A stretch of 9,798 nt of DNA from Nitrospirota bacterium (GTDB taxonomy: Bacteria; Nitrospirota; Thermodesulfovibrionia; Thermodesulfovibrionales; JdFR-88): contig JAKAGP010000033.1 of assembly GCA_021825785.1 (NCBI GenBank), positions 1-9,798 of the forward strand, in the 5' to 3' direction. Within the stretch, counting starts at the first letter, position 1. Every line of letters begins with the position of its first letter. The notes beneath the pieces were generated by a model. The model worked only from the letters and a program-made list of their open reading frames with translations. It was not told the DNA's origin and did no database searches. Positions 6,459 through 9,798 of the stretch are shown piece by piece. Position numbers and translations under genes: made by a program.

Positions 6459-6726
6459 TTTTTTGAGCGCAGATGAAAAGATAGCCGCCATTGTAAGTCT
6501 TTTGTACCTGTAGGGAGTAACCCGAGCCAAGTGTGGAGGCGCAATATTGCCTTACATTGGACAACAGTGCCTCATCGGCTTGGTCCTGGTGATTCGCGGC
6601 CTTGGTCTTCTCTTGTAAAGAATTGGCCGCTCCCGCCACCACCGCCGCGCCCAGGATAAATAGAATCAAGGCAATCGAAAGAATGGATCTGGCGCGAGTA
6701 ATCGACATGTCAGTTTTTCTTGCCAT
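6358..6726 (-). CDS. Small single-pass membrane protein, unknown function
   Basis: The protein has 122 residues. A basic start is followed by one strong membrane helix at about 14-34 (SILSIALILFILGAAVVAGA) and a polar extracytoplasmic stretch with Cys62 and Cys86 (QYCASTLG and YLFICAQKN). No known family is recognised. ATG 6726 lies inside the end of the Xre gene (17-nt overlap); ATG 6708 is an alternative. The last 35 or so residues run in a region also read by the UDG-like frame, and the base composition shifts to AT-rich near 6480. The original C-terminus may therefore have been replaced when the UDG-like gene arrived. Expression is inferred from tight overlap with the upstream regulator genes. 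Confidence 0.5.
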   Translation of the reverse strand: MARKTDMSITRARSILSIALILFILGAAVVAGAANSLQEKTKAANHQDQADEALLSNVRQYCASTLGSGYSLQVQKTYNGGYLFICAQKNVDENRGEVPAAYSEGLPSHCGILRNSGEKRGI

Positions 6727-7099
6727 CCGACATGACTACAACGTCCTCAAGCATCTCTATAAACCCATGCTTCAGCTTCCTGCTGGGAATCCTCCTGAAA
6801 AGCATGAGGAGCCTGGCCTCGTCGCTCAAAAGGCCGGACAGGCCCGCGCCTTTTTGCTCCCCGGGCAGGAGCGAGTCTTCATCCAGGAAAAGGCTTACAG
6901 GCACTCCCAGGGCCCCCGATATCTGTTTCAGCCTCGAAACACTAAGCCTGTTTGTTCCTTTTTCGTATTTCTGAACCTGCTGATATGAGATCCCGATTTT
7001 CTCCGCAAGCTGCATCTGAGAAAGACCGGAGGATTTTCTCAGATGCCTGATAAGTTCCCCCACCGATCTCTCACCTTTGAGTGCTTTCAATTTCCCCAT
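6710..7099 (-). CDS. Xre-family transcriptional regulator
   Basis: The protein has 129 residues. The N-terminal helix-turn-helix covers about residues 13-70 (VGELIRHLRKSSGLSQMQLA, then EKIGISYQQVQKYEKGTNRL and LGVPVSLF), the classic Cro/C1-type pattern with GLSQ before the first helix and a Q-K-YE-G-x-N turn after the recognition helix. A C-terminal helical tail (LSDEARLLMLFRRIPSRKLK onward) probably dimerises. ATG 7099 is preferred because it starts 7 nt after the stop of the upstream response regulator; ATG 7150 would overlap that gene by 44 nt. Role: DNA-binding control of element genes, targets unknown. It sits in a minus-strand operon with the response regulator and the small membrane protein. 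Confidence 0.82.
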   Translation of the reverse strand: MGKLKALKGERSVGELIRHLRKSSGLSQMQLAEKIGISYQQVQKYEKGTNRLSVSRLKQISGALGVPVSLFLDEDSLLPGEQKGAGLSGLLSDEARLLMLFRRIPSRKLKHGFIEMLEDVVVMSDGKKN

Positions 7100-7106
7100 G
7101 TCTGGG

Positions 7107-7511
7107 CTATTCTGGTTTTTCTTCCGGGGCGGAATGAAAGCGAAATTCATCTATTATCCGCCGCCGAAGTTCCCAGAAACTGACAGGTTTCTGAATACAG
7201 ACAAAGTCTCCAATTGCTTTGAGTTGCTCTCTGATTTTATGAGTTATGTGGCCGGTTAGCACTATGGCCGGGATAGTCGGGTAATCCTTTTTCACATGAG
7301 CCAGAAGCTTGAATCCGTCCATCACTGGCATTTCTATATCGGTAACAAGAAAATCTATTTTGTGGCCAGCCCTGAATATCTCCAGTGCCCTCTTGCCGTT
7401 TTCGGCCGTGAATACTTCGAATTCTCCCGAAACCCTCAGCCCTTCCGCCAGAGGTTGCAGGACATCCCTTTTATCATCCACCAGCAAAATATGCTTCCGG
7501 CCCATGCTCAT
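7107..7511 (-). CDS. Stand-alone receiver-domain response regulator
   Basis: The protein has 134 residues. It is a CheY-like receiver: acidic pair Asp12-Asp13 (LLVDDKRD), phospho-acceptor Asp58 (FLVTDIEMPVMDGF), switch Thr86 (IVLTGH) and conserved Lys108 (CIQKPVSFWEL). No output domain follows, only a short charged tail, so it must act by protein contact; the Xre protein encoded next is an obvious candidate partner. No histidine kinase is in the window. ATG 7511 is preferred over an upstream TTG (7535) because GAGG lies 5 nt before it and the receiver fold starts here. It is the first gene of the minus-strand operon, with a sigma-70-like promoter upstream. Confidence 0.87.
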   Translation of the reverse strand: MSMGRKHILLVDDKRDVLQPLAEGLRVSGEFEVFTAENGKRALEIFRAGHKIDFLVTDIEMPVMDGFKLLAHVKKDYPTIPAIVLTGHITHKIREQLKAIGDFVCIQKPVSFWELRRRIIDEFRFHSAPEEKPE

Positions 7512-7544
7512 ATTTTCCTCGTTCTCACTATACAAGGCTATTCA

Positions 7545-7572
7545 TTATTATCAAAAAACGTATTGTAGTCAA
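7545..7572 (-). promoter_or_regulatory. Sigma-70-like promoter of the response-regulator operon
   Basis: On the minus strand TTGACT (7572-7567) is followed after 16 bp by TAATAA (7550-7545). This leaves roughly a 25-nt leader with GAGG before ATG 7511. It is a conventional leader, unlike the leaderless-type promoters at 1836, 8917 and 9115. Confidence 0.55.
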
Positions 7573-7647
7573 TATTTATTTCCGCCTTATTATCCCTGTC
7601 ATTGCTCCTCTGAATTTATTTACAATCTTAAACTCCTTGGATTTTTT

Positions 7648-7665
7648 AGATTTTTCTTTAAATCT
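7648..7665. promoter_or_regulatory. Inverted repeat, possible operator of the plus-strand Xre gene
   Basis: AGATTT (7648-7653) and AAATCT (7660-7665) are perfect inverted arms around a 6-bp spacer, 23 bp before ATG 7688. A self-repression operator is plausible for a small Xre gene. In this AT-rich stretch a chance match cannot be excluded. Confidence 0.35.
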
Positions 7666-7687
7666 CAAGGAAAGAGGGCTATCGCCA

Positions 7688-8017
7688 ATGATTGGTAAGG
7701 ACATATGTAAAAAGATACGAGAGATTCGAAAGTCGATGGGGCTGTCCCAAGGCCAATTCGCAGAAGTTGTTAACTTAAGCGTGGATAGCATTGGAAAAAT
7801 TGAAAGATGCACTACTATCCCGACCATTGAGACTCTGGACAAAATTGCAGCCGGTCTTAAAATTCCACTGAAAGACCTTATTCCATCAAAAGAAAAGCTA
7901 TCCCAAAAGTCCACCAAGGCTCTTGAAGATCTCCTGGCTTACCTCAAAACCCGCCCTCCCGAGGATGTCAAGTTCATTCACGAGCTTGCAATAAAAATAT
8001 TTGAAAGGAAAAAATAG
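7688..8017 (+). CDS. Xre-family transcriptional regulator (plus strand)
   Basis: The protein has 109 residues. A Cro/C1-type helix-turn-helix covers about residues 6-65 (ICKKIREIRKSMGLSQGQFA, SVDSIGKIERCTTIPTIETL, AAGLKIPLKDL). The tail (ALEDLLAYLKTRPPEDVKFI onward) resembles in layout the tail of the Xre protein encoded at 6710-7099, where a hydrophobic helix precedes a basic/proline turn and a final helix, so the two may be distant paralogues. ATG 7688 is chosen because AAAGAGGG lies about 10 nt upstream and the domain begins immediately; an earlier in-frame ATG (7637) lies in AT-rich promoter-like sequence. It is transcribed divergently from the response-regulator operon and ends 5 nt from the convergent 56-aa gene. 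Confidence 0.82.
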   Translation: MIGKDICKKIREIRKSMGLSQGQFAEVVNLSVDSIGKIERCTTIPTIETLDKIAAGLKIPLKDLIPSKEKLSQKSTKALEDLLAYLKTRPPEDVKFIHELAIKIFERKK

Positions 8018-8022
8018 TTTTA

Positions 8023-8193
8023 TTACTTTCCCCTGCCCGCTATAACCCGCTTGGAAAGAGAAACGCCGATGCCTGAAAGACTTTTCCGTATATCCTTTAA
8101 GCTGATATCAGTACGTCCCTGTTTTTTGGCGTAGCGAAGAAGTTTCTTGCTAATGCGTGCCTTGTCCAATGCCCTTACAGGCGCTCTGCACAT
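8023..8193 (-). CDS. Small basic protein (56 aa), unknown function
   Basis: This short open frame runs from ATG 8193 to TAA at 8023. The product is strongly basic (many Lys/Arg) and predicted helical: ALDKARISKKLLRYAKKQGR, then DISLKDIRKSLSGIGVSLSK. The spaced LKDIRKxL-GxxxSLS pattern looks like a designed helix-turn, but no named family is recognised. Its ribosome site AAAGGAGG (8205-8212, plus coordinates) is excellent, although the spacing to ATG is long at 11 nt. It lies 75 bp downstream of the antitoxin gene on the same strand, so it may be co-transcribed with the toxin-antitoxin pair, and it converges with the Xre gene ending at 8017. Confidence 0.5.
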   Translation of the reverse strand: MCRAPVRALDKARISKKLLRYAKKQGRTDISLKDIRKSLSGIGVSLSKRVIAGRGK

Positions 8194-8268
8194 AACCTGG
8201 ATATCCTCCTTTAAGAGAACATGATCTTGCCTTCAGCCTTTTTTTATGCCTCCCACTTCGCACAAAAA

Positions 8269-8583
8269 TCACGCGGCCTTACTCGAACCTTGTTCGGCCC
8301 CAATAGCCAGTCTGAGGCCCATGGCATGGAGCAAAGAATAGAGACTTTTAATCTCCGGATTCCCTTTCCCGGAAAGCATCCGGTAAAGGCTCTCCCGGTT
8401 CAGTTTCGCTTTTTTGGCAATGGCGGCTATTCCGCCATGAGCGGCTGCGACATCTTTAAGCGCCAGGAGAAACACCGCGCGGTCTCCGTCTTCAATGGCC
8501 GCGTTAAGATAGGCCGCAGCTTCGCCAGGGTCTTTCAAAGCCTCTATAAGGTCTTCCTGGTACGAGGATATTTTTTTAGGCAT
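8269..8583 (-). CDS. Antitoxin, HI1420/HigA-like addiction module antidote protein
   Basis: The protein has 104 residues. The start SSYQEDLIEALKDPGEAAAY, the DGDRAVFLLALKDVA segment and the helix-turn-helix AAIAKKAKLNRESLYRMLSG with NPEIKSLYSLLHAMGLRL match the 'putative addiction module antidote' family found next to RelE-like toxins. Its N-terminus should wrap the toxin and the HTH should repress the operon. ATG 8583 has a strong AGAGGAGG and overlaps the toxin stop as ATGCCTAA (8 nt), so antitoxin synthesis is coupled to the toxin. As in the HI1419/HI1420 arrangement, the toxin gene comes first. Ends with a short Ser/Ala tail. Confidence 0.88.
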   Translation of the reverse strand: MPKKISSYQEDLIEALKDPGEAAAYLNAAIEDGDRAVFLLALKDVAAAHGGIAAIAKKAKLNRESLYRMLSGKGNPEIKSLYSLLHAMGLRLAIGAEQGSSKAA

Positions 8584-8917
8584 CTTTCTTCCTCCTCTTG
8601 TAATCATTCCAAAATTCTTTTGCCATGGCAATGTCCTTTTTTTGGCTCGCCTTGGCTCCACCATAAAGAAGCAGAATTACATGGTCCGCTTCATGTGCGT
8701 AATAGACACGATAGCCCGGGCTGAACCGAAATCTCAGTTCCTCAACACCGCCACCAACCGAAGCGTGATCTCCTAAATTCCCCAACCGCACTTTGGCAAG
8801 CCTGACACGGATACGCGCCCTGCCTGACACATCTTTAAGCCCTTCCAGCCATTCTTTAAATGGCTTCTTCCCCTGAGCGGTAATATAATCTTCAAGCGTA
8901 TAAGGAGAAGAATTCAT
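8576..8917 (-). CDS. RelE/HigB-superfamily toxin (HI1419/Gp49-like)
   Basis: The protein has 113 residues. KPFKEWLEGLKD near the N-terminus, RARIRVRLAKVRLGNLGD, the core strand VEELRFRFSPGYRVYYAHE (about 58-76) and VILLLYGGAKASQKKDIAMA (80-99) are typical of phage Gp49-like / HI1419 toxins, a RelE-fold group that cleaves mRNA on the ribosome. The basic residues Arg62, Arg64, Arg70, Lys93 and Lys94 are the likely RNA-contacting set. ATG 8917 is preferred: a -10 TACAAT ends 5 nt upstream, implying a leaderless message. The alternative GTG at 8941 lies inside the promoter. Together with the antitoxin it probably stabilises the mobile element. Confidence 0.85.
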   Translation of the reverse strand: MNSSPYTLEDYITAQGKKPFKEWLEGLKDVSGRARIRVRLAKVRLGNLGDHASVGGGVEELRFRFSPGYRVYYAHEADHVILLLYGGAKASQKKDIAMAKEFWNDYKRRKKDA

Positions 8918-8922
8918 TTCAA

Positions 8923-8952
8923 ATTGTAGTTTATAAACCACAAATTTGTCAA
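8923..8952 (-). promoter_or_regulatory. Promoter of the toxin-antitoxin operon
   Basis: On the minus strand a consensus TTGACA (8952-8947), an 18-bp spacer and TACAAT (8928-8923) lie immediately before the toxin ATG at 8917. The 5-nt gap from the -10 to the ATG and the lack of a ribosome site suggest a leaderless or near-leaderless mRNA. Confidence 0.65.
8924..8949. promoter_or_regulatory. Overlapping palindromes, probable antitoxin operator
   Basis: TTGTAGTTTATAAACCACAA (8924-8943) is a 20-bp palindrome with one mismatched pair (8928/8939). ACAAATTTGT (8940-8949) is a perfect 10-bp palindrome overlapping it. They cover the -10, the spacer and part of the -35 of the toxin promoter, the expected place for an HTH antitoxin to repress. 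Confidence 0.6.
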
Positions 8953-9045
8953 TTTTCTTTATACCGGCTCATGCTATCGCTTACATTTTCCGAAAGATTG
9001 ATGCCATATCCTTTCTTTGCTTTCGGATAATATTGTGCCTATGTA

Positions 9046-9084
9046 TGGATAAATGATGACATTTTTATCCACTTTGCATCATTT
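9046..9084. promoter_or_regulatory. Two interleaved inverted repeats upstream of the 9115 operon
   Basis: TGGATAAA (9046-9053) pairs with TTTATCCA (9064-9071). AAATGATG (9051-9058) pairs with CATCATTT (9077-9084). Both are perfect 8-bp arms and they overlap. They end 30 bp before ATG 9115, about where the poorly matched -35 would lie, so they may be binding sites for an activator or repressor. No equivalent is seen before 1836. Confidence 0.45.
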
Positions 9085-9087
9085 AAA

Positions 9088-9117
9088 CGGTTGCCCCCCC
9101 TGCTATATATCTGTATG
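9088..9117 (+). promoter_or_regulatory. Promoter module of the second membrane-protein operon, copy of that at 1809-1838
   Basis: CGGTTGCCCCC (9088-9098), GCTAT (9102-9106) and ATG (9115) align without gaps to 1809-1838. The -10-like TATATA (9104-9109) ends 5 nt before the ATG, and TGC precedes it as in extended -10 promoters. There is no Shine-Dalgarno. Confidence 0.55.
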
Positions 9118-9357
9118 GACTTCTTCAAATATATGGACCCGCTTCGGTATTTCACCCAGCAGGAGTACGTCTCCTTCTGGGGCAGGCTGTTTGAGACGAT
9201 CCTCTCCGGCTTCTGGGCGAGGCTGATATCGGTCTGCTTCCTGGCGCTCTCGTTCTACTTCATGGCAAGAAGGCAGAACGTGCAGATTTTTATAGTTTTT
9301 TTCCTTCTGGCGATTGCCACGGCCTATATCGGCGGTCTCCGGGCGATCTTCAGGTAA
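9115..9357 (+). CDS. Small two-helix membrane protein, probable transfer apparatus component
   Basis: The protein has 80 residues. A polar aromatic N-terminus (FFKYMDPLRYFTQQEYVSFW) precedes two membrane helices at about 33-50 and 57-75, separated by ARRQN, so both ends probably face the same side. No family is recognised by sequence. Size and topology recall small inner-membrane type IV secretion parts, but this is context only. ATG 9115 is preferred over an in-frame TTG at 9091, which would put the shared promoter box inside the coding region. It is the first gene of the operon and stops at 9355-9357 inside the AAGGAGGT site of the next gene. Confidence 0.68.
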   Translation: MDFFKYMDPLRYFTQQEYVSFWGRLFETILSGFWARLISVCFLALSFYFMARRQNVQIFIVFFLLAIATAYIGGLRAIFR

Positions 9358-9363
9358 GGAGGT
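9356..9363 (+). promoter_or_regulatory. Strong Shine-Dalgarno deciding a TTG start
   Basis: AAGGAGGT is a full match to the anti-SD core, 8 nt before TTG 9372. It overlaps the stop codon of the preceding gene, indicating translational coupling, and it makes TTG the best start for the next gene. Confidence 0.75.
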
Positions 9364-9371
9364 AATAAACC

Positions 9372-9798
9372 TTGGCCGGCAAAGGCGGCGACCAGGTCAT
9401 CGTAAACCAGGGCTTCCTTGAGAAGCCCAAGAGCCTCCTGGACGCCATAAAGGAGATCCAGAACATGTCCGCCATGGAGGCGGAGACGGTGGAGGGCATC
9501 AACCCCATGTTCTTTTCGGTCAAGGACAGGCTGGACATGATGGTCGTGGGCATGAAAAGCTCCTTTTTAAGCGGGCTGATCGTAGCCATGCTGACCCCGT
9601 TTGCCATCGGCGTGGTGGAGAGGATAATCCCCATTTTCGGGGACAAGACGCCCACCCTCTTCGACCAGGTCTACGCCCTTGTGCTGGCCCTGGGCTTCAC
9701 CCTGGGGTACGGCTTTTTCCTGGCCACGCTCAAAAGCTGCTATGTGGGCAATATCTCCAGGTCGATGATCAGAAACCTGCTTGGCGGGGCGGCCCTGG
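9372..9798 (+). CDS. Membrane protein, partial (runs off the window)
   Basis: At least 142 residues from TTG 9372, open to the window end. A polar N-terminal region of about 60 residues includes a helix (LLDAIKEIQNMSAMEAETVE). Two membrane helices follow at about 67-86 (LSGLIVAMLTPFAIGVVERI) and 99-120 (VYALVLALGFTLGYGFFLAT), then a basic segment (ISRSMIRNLL). No family is recognised. Placement after the 80-aa membrane protein, with a coupled ribosome site and under the promoter type shared with the TraD operon, suggests a component of the mating or secretion channel. High GC third positions and smooth codon use match the 1836-5648 operon and contrast with the AT-rich UDG-like gene. Confidence 0.7.
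   Translation, partial: MAGKGGDQVIVNQGFLEKPKSLLDAIKEIQNMSAMEAETVEGINPMFFSVKDRLDMMVVGMKSSFLSGLIVAMLTPFAIGVVERIIPIFGDKTPTLFDQVYALVLALGFTLGYGFFLATLKSCYVGNISRSMIRNLLGGAAL

Noticed and set aside
8194..8268. T-rich run near 8240 as a terminator after the antitoxin gene
   Set aside because: Read on the transcribed minus strand it is an A-run with no preceding GC-rich stem, so it does not have terminator form.
8221..8724. Plus-strand open frame opposite the toxin-antitoxin genes
   Set aside because: It is the complement of two well-matched genes, has no ribosome site, and its translation lacks any family pattern.

Overview
The window looks like accessory DNA from a Gram-negative bacterium. A secreted lytic transglycosylase, a TraD-type coupling ATPase and an HD protein resembling the MOBH relaxase group point to an integrated conjugative element (ICE) or a related plasmid. 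The lineage cannot be fixed from sequence alone; Desulfobacterota, Nitrospirota or a neighbour are guesses. No integrase, tRNA, rRNA or attachment site is visible, so the element ends lie outside the window.

Layout. (1) 1-310: right end of an IS21-family insertion sequence (IstB tail plus repeated TGGGTC transposase-site-like motifs), which has cut the last gene of a minus-strand operon. (2) 295-1569, minus: muconolactone-isomerase-like protein, polytopic membrane protein, truncated NAD(P)-binding NmrA/SDR-like protein; probably chromosomal genes. (3) 1570-1835: non-coding, with five GTTTGTT-like repeats facing that operon and a promoter facing the next. (4) 1836-5648, plus: overlapping operon of lytic transglycosylase, short NusA-like protein, TraD-like ATPase and HD/relaxase-like protein. 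(5) 5676-8941, mostly minus: cargo and regulatory block with a receiver-only response regulator, an Xre regulator, a small membrane protein and a UDG-superfamily Fe-S protein; then a plus-strand Xre regulator, a 56-aa minus gene and a HI1419/HI1420-type toxin-antitoxin pair. (6) 9115 to the end, plus: start of a second operon encoding small membrane proteins, probably secretion or mating apparatus parts.

The most interesting signals are two. First, the operons starting at 1836 and 9115 share CGGTTGCCCCC, GCTAT and ATG at identical spacing (11-bp box starting 27 nt before each ATG), with the -10-like hexamer ending 5 nt before the ATG and no Shine-Dalgarno. This suggests one co-regulated, leaderless promoter type. 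Second, the 1836 operon encodes a NusA-like protein apparently reduced to the N-terminal, S1 and first KH regions, suggesting that the element carries its own transcription-elongation or antitermination factor. Together with the regulators in the cargo block, this suggests a dedicated regulatory circuit for transfer genes. The circuit is inference; the motifs and gene order are seen directly.
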